A stretch of DNA of 33,351 nucleotides from JALRAP01 sp046302815 (GTDB lineage: Bacteria; Bacteroidota; Bacteroidia; AKYH767-A; OLB10), in the NCBI GenBank assembly GCA_046302815.1, contig JBKCHO010000148.1:1-33351 (forward strand), written 5' to 3'. Under the pieces are notes generated by a model that did not search any database, was not told the origin of the DNA, and saw only the letters and a list, made by a program, of their open reading frames with translations. Numbering within the stretch: position 1 is the first letter of the stretch; every line of letters starts with the position of its first letter. The translations under genes were made by a program, and so were the position numbers. Below are positions 18,616 to 26,744 of the stretch, one piece after another.

Positions 18616-18618
18616 TTA

Positions 18619-19446
18619 TTAAAAACGGCAATCGTTGCAAATGAACGACTCCAACTCACCGTAGCGGTCTTTGCGGCCGGTAACGCGATAAATCTCATTA
18701 CCACTCATCCACAACGCCACTTTACCACTGCATTTCTTGCAATCGCGGTGCGCATCCATCGGCTTGGTGAACCACACACGGCTCTTGAAACGGAACGTGC
18801 GATCGGTGAGCGCTCCTACCGGACACACATCAATCATGTTTCCAGAGAAATCGTTTTCAACCGCATTGGTTATATAGGTGGAAATCTCCGCCACATCGCC
18901 GCGGTTGATGACTCCGTGAACTCGACCATCGCACAACTGATCGGCTACCTTCACACAACGGTAGCACAGGATGCAACGGTTCATGTGAAGCTTGATCTTG
19001 TCGCCGATATCGATTTGATCGAACTCGCGGCGTTTGAATTCATACCTCGATTTCGACAAGCCATGTTCGTAGCTCAGGTCTTGCAGGTGGCACTCGCCTG
19101 CCTGGTCGCACACGGGACAATCCAGCGGGTGATTGATGAGTAGGAACTCGACAACCCCTTTGCGTGCTTCGAGCAAGTCGGGTGCAACGGTATTCTCTAC
19201 CACCATGCCGTCCATCACCGTGGTGCGGCATGATGCAACCGGCTTGGGCATGGGACGGGGATCGCGCTCAGACCCTTTGGTCACTTTCACGATACAGGTG
19301 CGGCAGTAGCCGCCGCTGGTTTCCAGTTTGCTATAGTAGCACATGGCGGGAGGCACCACATCACCACCAATCATTCGGGCGGCTTGGAGGATGGTGGTTC
19401 CCTCAGGTACTTCGACGGTGATATTATCGATGGTTACTTTCGGCAT
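18619..19446 (-). CDS. nuoG: NADH-quinone oxidoreductase subunit G, interrupted by tandem stops
   Basis: Iron-sulfur subunit of the complex I NADH module. In the 275 readable residues, the 2Fe-2S ligands are Cys36, Cys48, Cys51 and Cys73. The His-Cys3 cluster ligands are His106, Cys110, Cys113 and Cys119. A further 4Fe-4S set is Cys158, Cys161, Cys164 and Cys208. Four more cysteines (236, 239, 270, 273) form two CxxC pairs at the end. The protein is of the short type without a full molybdopterin-like domain. The open frame ends at two adjacent TAA codons directly after CNDCRF, yet family-like sequence continues in frame to 18454. All cluster ligands lie before the stops, so a truncated product might still hold its clusters. 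A sequencing or assembly error is at least as likely. Confidence 0.9.
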   Translation of the reverse strand: MPKVTIDNITVEVPEGTTILQAARMIGGDVVPPAMCYYSKLETSGGYCRTCIVKVTKGSERDPRPMPKPVASCRTTVMDGMVVENTVAPDLLEARKGVVEFLLINHPLDCPVCDQAGECHLQDLSYEHGLSKSRYEFKRREFDQIDIGDKIKLHMNRCILCYRCVKVADQLCDGRVHGVINRGDVAEISTYITNAVENDFSGNMIDVCPVGALTDRTFRFKSRVWFTKPMDAHRDCKKCSGKVALWMSGNEIYRVTGRKDRYGELESFICNDCRF

Positions 19447-19453
19447 GTGCGTA

Positions 19454-20800
19454 TCATATGACGGGTTCCAAATTGTTTACCCTATAATAATGTCGGATGT
19501 CTTTGATGGAGGATGGATTTTTCACATACTCCTCGAACTCGCTACGGAAATGACGGATGGCACTGGCAACAGGCCAGGCGGCGGCATCACCAAGCGGACA
19601 AATCGTTTTACCTTCTATTTTGCTTTGGATATCCCACAATAGGTCGATGTCTTCCAAGGTGGCATGACCATCGAGGAATTTATGCAACAGCTTCTCCATC
19701 CAGCCGGTTCCTTCGCGACAAGGGCTGCATTGACCACAGCTCTCGTGATGATAGAAGCGTGTGAAGTTCCAAAGGTTTTTCACGATGCTTGTATCCTCAT
19801 CCATGACAATGAAACCACCGGAACCGAGCATGGTGCCAGATGCGAATCCACCATCTGCAAGAGATTCGTAGCTCATCAAGCGAGGTTCACCATTGGCCGT
19901 TCTGAGGAAGAGTTCGCCTGGCAAAATCGGAACAGATGATCCGCCTGCAACTACGGCTTTCAACTTCTTTCCATTGCGAATTCCCCCGCAATAGTTATCA
20001 GAGTACAGGAATTCCTCAGCAGGCAAACCGAGCTCGATCTCATACACACCTGGCTTGTTGATGTGTCCGCAAGCGGAAATGAGTTTGGTGCCGGTGCTCT
20101 TACCGATACCTATTTTAGCATATTCATCGCCACCCATGTTAACAATGTGCGGAACGGAGGCGATGGTTTCAACATTGTTTACAACGGTTGGACAACCCCA
20201 AACTCCTTTGACAGCGGGGAATGGAGGTTTGATGCGTGGGTTGCCGCGTTTTCCTTCGAGCGACTCGATGAGTGCTGTTTCTTCTCCACAGATGTAAGCG
20301 CCTCCTCCCGGATGAACATACAAATCGAGTGAGAACCCGCTGCCTAATATGTTTTTGCCTAATAATCCGGCTTCGTAGGCTTCCGCAATGGCTTCTTCGA
20401 GGATGTGGTACACATACATCATCTCTCCCCGGATGTAGATGTAGGAGGTGTTGGCGCCAAGTGCGAAACTTGAAACGATCATCCCCTCTATAAGGGCATG
20501 AGGCAGGTGCGACATCAAATATCGATCCTTGAAGGTGCCTGGCTCGCTCTCGTCGGCGTTGCACACGAGATAACGAGGCACACCTTCGGGCTTGGCGATG
20601 AAGCTCCACTTCATACCGGCAGGGAAACCTGCGCCTCCCCTACCACGCAGTCCAGACTTCTTCACCTCTTCGGTAACCTCGTCGGGCTTCATAGACTTCA
20701 ACGCTTTTTCAACGGCTTGGTAGCCGCCGTTCTCACGGTACGCTTTCAAACCACGGATGCCTGGAACATCAATATGCTTCAGAAGTATCTTCCTGCTCAT
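19454..20800 (-). CDS. nuoF: NADH-quinone oxidoreductase subunit F
   Basis: Binds NADH and FMN and carries cluster N3; it is the electron entry point of complex I (448 aa). The FMN and NADH binding region shows GLRGRGGAGFPAGMKW and CNADESEPGTFKDR. Cluster ligands are in ESCGQCSPCREG plus the later TICPLGDAA. Its ATG overlaps the nuoE stop by 4 bp. It is followed by nuoG after 7 bp. Confidence 0.97.
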   Translation of the reverse strand: MSRKILLKHIDVPGIRGLKAYRENGGYQAVEKALKSMKPDEVTEEVKKSGLRGRGGAGFPAGMKWSFIAKPEGVPRYLVCNADESEPGTFKDRYLMSHLPHALIEGMIVSSFALGANTSYIYIRGEMMYVYHILEEAIAEAYEAGLLGKNILGSGFSLDLYVHPGGGAYICGEETALIESLEGKRGNPRIKPPFPAVKGVWGCPTVVNNVETIASVPHIVNMGGDEYAKIGIGKSTGTKLISACGHINKPGVYEIELGLPAEEFLYSDNYCGGIRNGKKLKAVVAGGSSVPILPGELFLRTANGEPRLMSYESLADGGFASGTMLGSGGFIVMDEDTSIVKNLWNFTRFYHHESCGQCSPCREGTGWMEKLLHKFLDGHATLEDIDLLWDIQSKIEGKTICPLGDAAAWPVASAIRHFRSEFEEYVKNPSSIKDIRHYYRVNNLEPVI

Positions 20801-21348
20801 GCCTTGATCTTGTCTTTAGCGAAGTGTGAGATACACACTCCTTGGTTCCGGTAATCATCCAAAATATCGTCCACCTTGTTGGTGGTCAAATTCTCGTGAT
20901 AGGTTTGTCCCACTTGCATCATGGGTGCTGTGCCGCAAGATGCGAGACACTCTACGGTTTTGAGAGTGAACATGCCATCGGAAGAGGTTTGTCCCTCTTT
21001 GATGTTTAGTTTTTTCTCGATGTACTTCACAATATCTTCAGCGCCCATCAGCCAACACGGTCCGGTACGACACACTTCGATGACGCATTTGCCAACAGGC
21101 TTCAGGTTGAACATCGTATAAAACGATGCCACCTCATAAACTTCAATCGATTGGATGGAAAGTATCTCAGCGACCTTATCCATCACGGGCACACTGAGCC
21201 ACCCGTCGAACTCCGCTTGCGCGATGTGCAATACGGGTAAGATAGCCGACTTCTGCTTTCCCTGAGGATAGCGCTTGATGATTTTGGCAATGAGAGCCGA
21301 TGCATCATCGCTGAATACCACTTCGCTCTTGTCCTTGTGCATCATCAT
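20797..21348 (-). CDS. nuoE: NADH-quinone oxidoreductase subunit E (thioredoxin-like 2Fe-2S)
   Basis: Carries the off-pathway 2Fe-2S cluster N1a in the NADH module (183 aa). Ligands fit the family pattern: CRTGPCWLMG, with Cys-x4-Cys, and later CLASCGTAP. The N-terminal helical part includes ILPVLHIAQAEFDGWLS. Three consecutive ATG codons (21340-21348) make the exact start uncertain by two residues. Confidence 0.95.
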   Translation of the reverse strand: MMMHKDKSEVVFSDDASALIAKIIKRYPQGKQKSAILPVLHIAQAEFDGWLSVPVMDKVAEILSIQSIEVYEVASFYTMFNLKPVGKCVIEVCRTGPCWLMGAEDIVKYIEKKLNIKEGQTSSDGMFTLKTVECLASCGTAPMMQVGQTYHENLTTNKVDDILDDYRNQGVCISHFAKDKIKA

Positions 21349-21379
21349 TTATTCTTGGTTCTTTCAATTCGTAATTAAA

Positions 21380-22603
21380 TCATGCATCTAGTTCGCCTGC
21401 AATCACATTCATGGAGCTCATGGTGAGGATGGCATCCGACAACATGCTGCCACGGATCATATCGGCGTAAGCCTGGTAATAGATGAAGCAAGGACGACGG
21501 AAATGCAAACGGTAAGGCGTACGACCACCATCGCTGATCAGATAGAAGCCGAGTTCGCCGTTTCCACCTTCTACACAATGGTACACTTCTCCTTTGGGTA
21601 TGTCCACTTCCCCCATCACAATCTTGAAGTGCCAAATCAAACCTTCCATGGTGTTGTACACCTCATCTTTGGGAGGCAAGTAGAACTCCGGCACATCTGC
21701 GTGGAACGAGGTTTGGTCCTTGAGTGATTGTAATTTCTGGATGGCTTGGCGGATGATGGAAAGACTTTGTTGCATCTCCACATGACGAACCATGTATCGG
21801 TCGTAGGTATCGCCATTGGTACCAACGGGAATGATGAAATCGAAATCCTCGTAAGAGGAATATGGATTCATCACGCGCACATCGTAATCGACACCCGCTG
21901 CCCGCAGATTCGGACCGGTGAATCCGTAATTGAGGGCCGCTTCCGCGGATATGGGACCACAGTTGATGGTGCGATCCATGAAAATTCGGTTGCGGTTCAG
22001 TAGGTTTTCGAATTCCTGCAACACTTTGGGGAACTCTTCGAGGAACTTCACGATTTTCTGCCATGCGGCCGGACTGAAATCGCGTTCCAACCCGCCGATG
22101 CGACCAATATTGGTGGTGAGTCGTGCGCCACAGATCTCTTCGTAGATCTCATAGATTTTCTCGCGCTCCTGGAACATGTATACGAAACCGGTCAATGCTC
22201 CCGAGTCAACACCGATTACGGCGTTGCAGATGATGTGATCGGCAATGCGGGAAAGCTCCATAATGATGACACGGAGGTACTCTACGCGCTTGGGTATTTC
22301 GGCACCAATAAGCTTCTCAACTGTCATGTGCCAACCCATGTTGTTGATGGGCGACGAACAATAGTTGAGCCGGTCGGTGATGGGGGTAATCTGATAATAA
22401 GGTCTGCGCTCCGCCAATTTTTCAAATGCACGATGGATGTATCCGATGGTAGGCTCGGAGTGCATGATGATTTCCCCATCCATCTTCAGGATGTTCTGGA
22501 AAATACCGTGCGTGGCAGGGTGCGTTGGACCCAGGTTCAGCGTGGTGTATTCCTTCTCGGAGGGAGGGAATTGGGAGGCGTTATATGGATTTTGTTCAGA
22601 CAA
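21380..22603 (-). CDS. nuoD: NADH-quinone oxidoreductase subunit D
   Basis: 49-kDa-type subunit that helps form the quinone pocket of complex I (407 aa), not fused to NuoC. Marker segments are LNLGPTHPATHGIFQN (conserved His loop), RIADHIICN and the C-terminal LTMSSMNVIAGELDA. The start is TTG at 22603 (MSEQNPYN): an in-frame stop lies shortly upstream and the next ATG comes after the essential N-terminal motif. The 56-bp gap before it contains three heptamer repeats. Confidence 0.96.
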   Translation of the reverse strand: MSEQNPYNASQFPPSEKEYTTLNLGPTHPATHGIFQNILKMDGEIIMHSEPTIGYIHRAFEKLAERRPYYQITPITDRLNYCSSPINNMGWHMTVEKLIGAEIPKRVEYLRVIIMELSRIADHIICNAVIGVDSGALTGFVYMFQEREKIYEIYEEICGARLTTNIGRIGGLERDFSPAAWQKIVKFLEEFPKVLQEFENLLNRNRIFMDRTINCGPISAEAALNYGFTGPNLRAAGVDYDVRVMNPYSSYEDFDFIIPVGTNGDTYDRYMVRHVEMQQSLSIIRQAIQKLQSLKDQTSFHADVPEFYLPPKDEVYNTMEGLIWHFKIVMGEVDIPKGEVYHCVEGGNGELGFYLISDGGRTPYRLHFRRPCFIYYQAYADMIRGSMLSDAILTMSSMNVIAGELDA

Positions 22604-22620
22604 AAAAGTAAAATTAAAAT

Positions 22621-22641
22621 GTCATTGGTCAATAGTCATTG
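22621..22641. repeat. Three heptamers GTCATTG/GTCAATA/GTCATTG in the nuoC-nuoD gap
   Basis: Three in-phase 7-mers of the same GTCAWTR type as the array at 32069-32117, located 18 bp upstream of the nuoD TTG start. Confidence 0.7.
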
Positions 22642-22659
22642 GGTGATTCGTCAAACTTT

Positions 22660-23163
22660 TCAGCGTCCAAACATCTTATCATCCTTATCCCTCCTGAACG
22701 GATCCTCGAGTGGATATTCCTTGCGGAGAGGCCAGCCTTCGAGTGAGTCCATGTTGAGGATTCGTCGTAGGTCGGGATGACCGGTGAATCGGAATCCATA
22801 GAAGTCGTATGTTTCGCGTTCCATCCAATTGGCGGTTTTGAACATACTAGTAAGGGTTGGAAACACGGGGGGATCGTAATGGGTAAACGCCTTGAGGCGG
22901 ATGCGGTAATTATTTTCCAAACTGTGCAACTGGTACATCATTCCGAACTTTTGCTTGGCATCAGGAAAATGCAAGCCGCAACAAGTGGTAAGGAATCCGA
23001 AGCGCAACGATGGCTCTTCCTTCAAGAAGGTGATGATGTCAATAATGGAATCGTGATCGATGACCAAGGACAGAAATCCATAAGGAGTGTCGTTCTCCAG
23101 TACTTTGCCTGGAAAACGGGCCTCAATCATTTCGAGGATCATACGGTTGTTGTCAGCAGTCAT
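22660..23163 (-). CDS. nuoC: NADH-quinone oxidoreductase subunit C
   Basis: 30-kDa-type structural subunit of the complex I connecting module (167 aa). The C-terminal signature ERETYDFYGFRFTGHPDLRR, followed by EGWPLRKEYPLEDP, is diagnostic. Its ATG shares one base with the nuoB stop (TAATG). Confidence 0.96.
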   Translation of the reverse strand: MTADNNRMILEMIEARFPGKVLENDTPYGFLSLVIDHDSIIDIITFLKEEPSLRFGFLTTCCGLHFPDAKQKFGMMYQLHSLENNYRIRLKAFTHYDPPVFPTLTSMFKTANWMERETYDFYGFRFTGHPDLRRILNMDSLEGWPLRKEYPLEDPFRRDKDDKMFGR

Positions 23164-23699
23164 TATTTGATTCCGTATGATTGGAGCATCGCCTTATACT
23201 CTTCCGAATCGCGGCGACGCAATGATTCGTTTTGCACGAGCTCCTGGATTTTCAAAACACCATCGAGGATCTGCTCAGGTCGCGGAGGACAACCGGGCAC
23301 ATAAACATCCACAGGAATGATGCGGTCGATGCCTTGAAGTACGCTGTAGGTGTCGAAAATACCACCACTCGAAGCACATGCTCCAACAGACAACACCCAA
23401 CGGGGCTCGGCCATTTGCTCGTATACTTGACGGAGGACAGGACCCATCTTTTTGGATATGGTTCCCATCACCATCAAAAGATCCGCTTGTCGCGGCGAGA
23501 AACTGAGTCGCTCAGAACCGAATCGCGCGAAATCATAGTGGGCACCCATGGTGGCCATGAATTCAATACCACAACATGAGGTGGCGAAGGGCAATGGCCA
23601 AAGCGAGTTCTTACGGGCCATACCCACCATCTTATCTAAGCTGGTGGCAAAGAAACCGGGACCTTCGAATCCTTCAGGGGCTTTAGCTACTTCTACCAT
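23163..23699 (-). CDS. nuoB: NADH-quinone oxidoreductase subunit B
   Basis: Holds the terminal 4Fe-4S cluster N2, which passes electrons to quinone (178 aa). All four ligands are visible: the adjacent pair Cys42-Cys43 (ATSCCGIEF), Cys108 (GACASSGG) and Cys137 (PGCPPRPEQ). It lies 32 bp after nuoA. Confidence 0.97.
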   Translation of the reverse strand: MVEVAKAPEGFEGPGFFATSLDKMVGMARKNSLWPLPFATSCCGIEFMATMGAHYDFARFGSERLSFSPRQADLLMVMGTISKKMGPVLRQVYEQMAEPRWVLSVGACASSGGIFDTYSVLQGIDRIIPVDVYVPGCPPRPEQILDGVLKIQELVQNESLRRRDSEEYKAMLQSYGIK

Positions 23700-23731
23700 A
23701 TCAACAGGTCCTTATCTTATGTCTTGATTAA

Positions 23732-24112
23732 TTATTCCCATTTCAATGCGCCCTTCTTGATGATGTAGAAGAAGCCGAGCATGAATAGACAAATGAAAAC
23801 GATCATTTCAAGGAACCCGAACAAACCAAGCTTCATGAAATTGACCGCCCATGGATACATGAAAATGACCTCCACATCGAACAATACGAATAGGATGGCC
23901 ACGAGCAGGTATTTGATAGAGAACGGGATGCGGGAATTGCCTTGCGGCTCGATGCCACATTCGAAGGTGTCGAGCTTAACATCCGACTTCCTTTGGGGAC
24001 CGAGCAGATGGGTTGCGAAAATGGTAGTGAGAACGAAGCCAATGGCTACCACAAACATGATTGCAATCGGCAAATAATCAGCTGGAACACTCAATAACAC
24101 CATACAAGTCAT
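23732..24112 (-). CDS. nuoA: NADH-quinone oxidoreductase subunit A
   Basis: Small membrane subunit of complex I (126 aa, three helices). The first loop contains DTFECGIEPQGNSRIPFSIKY, the conserved cysteine loop near the quinone site, and helix 2 contains FDVEVIFMYPWA. It is the first gene of the operon. The ATG at 24112 follows a good promoter; a second ATG three codons later is an alternative start. Confidence 0.96.
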   Translation of the reverse strand: MTCMVLLSVPADYLPIAIMFVVAIGFVLTTIFATHLLGPQRKSDVKLDTFECGIEPQGNSRIPFSIKYLLVAILFVLFDVEVIFMYPWAVNFMKLGLFGFLEMIVFICLFMLGFFYIIKKGALKWE

Positions 24113-24154
24113 GATTCACAAACAATCTGTTTTTCAGATATGTTTTAACCGGCG

Positions 24155-24184
24155 CAAATTTACATTTTTCTTGGTTGCGACCAA
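24155..24184 (-). promoter_or_regulatory. Promoter of the nuo operon, Bacteroidota type
   Basis: On the minus strand, TTG (24182-24184), a spacer of exactly 19 bp, then TAAATTTG (24155-24162): a full match to TTG-N19-TAnnTTTG. The leader to nuoA would be about 35 nt. No other convincing promoter was seen inside the operon. Confidence 0.7.
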
Positions 24185-24255
24185 CCTGATAGGGCTCATG
24201 CATTGTTTGGTTATCAACAATTAATATGGGGGCTCGGAATATCAAAACTTAACGC

Positions 24256-24284
24256 AACAACTCGTTGTTAATTGGGTACTTTTG
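24256..24284 (+). promoter_or_regulatory. Candidate crtI promoter with an overlapping palindrome
   Basis: TACTTTTG (24277-24284) fits TAnnTTTG, but no TTG lies at the normal distance. Instead a perfect inverted repeat, AACAAC-TC-GTTGTT (24256-24269), sits 7 bp upstream, where a regulator could act. The leader to the crtI ATG would be about 100 nt. Confidence 0.35.
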
Positions 24285-24390
24285 TGGAAATCACTTGCTT
24301 TCAATTTGATTATTAGAAAATTAATAACCCGAAACTAGATCAAGCTCTGGAATTGAAATCAGCAAAACGGATTCAACACCTCTTTAATTG

Positions 24391-25872
24391 ATGGGAAAAA
24401 AAGTTTTAATCATCGGATCCGGACTAGGATCATTGGCAACGGCGCTACGATTGACTACCAAAGGGTACGATGTCGAAATTGTCGAAAAACATAATCGACC
24501 AGGAGGTCGCTTAAACCTTATCGAAAAAGACGGCTTCTCGTTCGACATGGGTCCCTCCTTTTTCTCGATGAGCTACGAATTCACTGAGTTGTTCAAATCC
24601 TGTGGAGTCCAAAATCCTCTGAAGCTTAATGAGTTAAATCCACTTTACGCCGTTTATTTTGAAGGTCGTGAGAAGCCGTTCATGATTCATAAAGACCTAG
24701 ACAAACTGGCAGCCGAATTTGATGGTATTGAGGGTGATATGGCCAATAAGACCCGCAAATACTTGGAGGCAGCTGGTAAGATTTTCCACGATACGGAGAA
24801 CATCGTCATCAAGCGCAACTTTAATGGAACTGCCGACTATCTGTATCAGTTATCACGGGTTCCATGGAAGCACGCTCCAAAGATGTTTCGCTCCATGTGG
24901 CAGGAATTGGAAAAGCATTACGATTCCCAAGAGGTAAAGGTGATTTTTTCTTTGGTGGCATTCTTCCTGGGCTCCACTCCATTCCAAACCCCTGCTGTTT
25001 ACAGCTTACTCAACTACACCGAACTGATCCACGACGGATATTGGAATGTCCAAGGAGGCATGTACCAGATCGTCACCAAAATCAAGGAAATCCTAGACAC
25101 CCGTGGTGTGAAATTCCATTTCAATACCGAAATCGTGAAAGTTCATAAGTCTGGCTCGCGAGTAACAGGCTTCGAGGACGCCAATGGTAAAATTTGGACC
25201 GCTGATGTGTATGTTTCCAATTCGGATGCAGCTTCATTTAGAGGCAAAGTATTGGGAAGACCATCATTCAATGAGGCCAAATTGGATAAAATGGATTGGA
25301 CCCTATCGCCTTTCACAATTTATTTAGGTGTTAAAGGTCGTTTGGAGAACCTCAAACACCACAACTATTTCCTTGGGAATAACTTCGAGGAATATGCTTC
25401 CAAAATCTTCAAGACCTCAGTGAGTCCGAAAAAGCCATACTATTATGTGAATGTGAGTTCCCGATCGAACCCCGAATCGGCACCCGAGGGTTGCGAAAAC
25501 CTTTTCATTCTTTGCCCGATGCCCGACTTGCGCTATAAGCCCGATTGGTCTGATTCAGAGGAGCTTGCTGAAAGCATCATTGCTGATTTGTCAAAACGGA
25601 TCGGTTACGACCTGAAGGCCAATACGTTGAGCAGAACTATCATGAATCCCATTCATTGGCAGGATCAATTCAACCTGTACCGTGGTAGTGGCTTGGGACT
25701 TGCCCATGGATTAAATCAGATTGGAGCTTTCAGGCCTGCCAATAAAGACGAAGATTTTTCCAATCTTTACTACGTTGGAGCCAGTACCGTTCCCGGAACC
25801 GGATTACCCATCGTGGTGATCAGCTCCAAATTGGTAACGGACCGCATCGAAAAAGAACATGCAGGAGTATAA
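24391..25872 (+). CDS. crtI: Phytoene desaturase, CrtI family
   Basis: FAD-dependent enzyme that introduces double bonds into phytoene in the carotenoid pathway (493 aa). The N-terminus has the dinucleotide-binding fold GSGLGSLATALRL, ending in EKHNRPGGR. The C-terminal signature YYVGASTVPGTGLPIVVISS is typical of the family. The start is taken at ATG 24391, since the TTG at 24388 adds only one residue. It overlaps crtB by 14 bp, so the two are almost certainly co-translated. Related desaturases or oxidases (CrtN- or CrtD-like) cannot be excluded from sequence reading alone, but the partner crtB supports a phytoene or dehydrosqualene role. Confidence 0.9.
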   Translation: MGKKVLIIGSGLGSLATALRLTTKGYDVEIVEKHNRPGGRLNLIEKDGFSFDMGPSFFSMSYEFTELFKSCGVQNPLKLNELNPLYAVYFEGREKPFMIHKDLDKLAAEFDGIEGDMANKTRKYLEAAGKIFHDTENIVIKRNFNGTADYLYQLSRVPWKHAPKMFRSMWQELEKHYDSQEVKVIFSLVAFFLGSTPFQTPAVYSLLNYTELIHDGYWNVQGGMYQIVTKIKEILDTRGVKFHFNTEIVKVHKSGSRVTGFEDANGKIWTADVYVSNSDAASFRGKVLGRPSFNEAKLDKMDWTLSPFTIYLGVKGRLENLKHHNYFLGNNFEEYASKIFKTSVSPKKPYYYVNVSSRSNPESAPEGCENLFILCPMPDLRYKPDWSDSEELAESIIADLSKRIGYDLKANTLSRTIMNPIHWQDQFNLYRGSGLGLAHGLNQIGAFRPANKDEDFSNLYYVGASTVPGTGLPIVVISSKLVTDRIEKEHAGV

Positions 25873-26689
25873 CGATCTATGTTTGGAGCTCAGCTCCATT
25901 ATTACACAACGATACAGCACCTCGTTTACGAGGGGCATCAAAACCTTGGACAAGCAATACCACTTGCCCATCTACGCTATTTACGGTTTTGTGCGTGTGG
26001 CTGATGAGATTGTGGATACCTTCCACGGCCACGACAAGCGCCAGTTGCTGGAAGATTTCAAAAAGGACACTTGGAATTCGATTCGAAAGGGAATCAGCAC
26101 CAATCCGGTGTTACATGCGTTTCAGCTCACCGTCAACAAATACCATATCGAGGATGAACTTATAGAAGCCTTTTTATACAGTATGGCTTTGGACCTGGAT
26201 AAGAAGCAGTACGATGAAGCCTTTTACAACAAATACATCTATGGTTCTGCTGAAGTGGTTGGATTGATGTGCCTGCGTGTTTTCTGCAATGGCAACAGCA
26301 AACTGTACAATGAATTGCTGGAGCCTGCCAAAAAGCTTGGTGCTGCATTCCAGAAAGTCAATTTCCTTCGAGACTTAAAGAGCGACTTCCAAGACCGTGG
26401 GCGCGTTTACTTCCCGGGTGTGGATTTCACCTCCTTCAGCGAGGCTGATAAGAAAGCCATCGAGGCCGACATACAAGCTGATTTCGATGCCGCATACGAT
26501 GGCATCATGCAACTGCCTAAAGGTGTACGCAAAGGTGTTTATGCCGCTTATGTTTACTACCTCGAATTACTACGCCGTATTGAAAAAGAACCAGCTTCAA
26601 GGGTGATGGAAATGAGGATCAGAGTTCCTGATTGGCTTAAGGCTATACTGCTGGCTAAAGCTCAATTAAAATTGCTTTATTCCAATTGA
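25859..26689 (+). CDS. crtB: Phytoene/squalene synthase family protein
   Basis: Condenses two prenyl diphosphates head to head, GGPP to phytoene in the C40 pathway (276 aa). The two Asp-rich magnesium sites are Asp49-Asp53 (DEIVD) and Asp172-Asp176 (RDLKSD), with the following DRGRVYFPG block. The ATG lies inside the end of crtI. No cyclase, hydroxylase or geranylgeranyl diphosphate synthase lies in this window, so the final pigment cannot be inferred. A hairpin terminator follows. Confidence 0.92.
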   Translation: MQEYNDLCLELSSIITQRYSTSFTRGIKTLDKQYHLPIYAIYGFVRVADEIVDTFHGHDKRQLLEDFKKDTWNSIRKGISTNPVLHAFQLTVNKYHIEDELIEAFLYSMALDLDKKQYDEAFYNKYIYGSAEVVGLMCLRVFCNGNSKLYNELLEPAKKLGAAFQKVNFLRDLKSDFQDRGRVYFPGVDFTSFSEADKKAIEADIQADFDAAYDGIMQLPKGVRKGVYAAYVYYLELLRRIEKEPASRVMEMRIRVPDWLKAILLAKAQLKLLYSN

Positions 26690-26697
26690 ATCAAAAA

Positions 26698-26724
26698 AAA
26701 CGGGCCGCAAATTGCGGCCCGTTT
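26698..26724. terminator. Bidirectional terminator between crtB and the first lipoprotein gene
   Basis: A 13-bp perfect stem, AAACGGGCCGCAA (26698-26710) pairing with TTGCGGCCCGTTT (26712-26724). On the minus strand it is followed by eight T residues, so it is strongest for the leftward lipoprotein gene. On the plus strand only three T follow. Confidence 0.88.
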
Positions 26725-26744
26725 CATATATCACAAATCTTAAA

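Noticed and set aside
18610..18630. Programmed ribosomal frameshift at the nuoG T-run
   Set aside because: The downstream part is in the same frame as the upstream part, so a single shift cannot bypass the stops; a -1 shift soon meets another stop (after about 15 codons).
18565..19143. A 192-codon plus-strand open frame opposite nuoG
   Set aside because: It is the antisense shadow of conserved iron-sulfur coding sequence; the minus-strand frame carries all cluster ligands. The other long opposite-strand frames inside nuo genes were rejected for the same reason.
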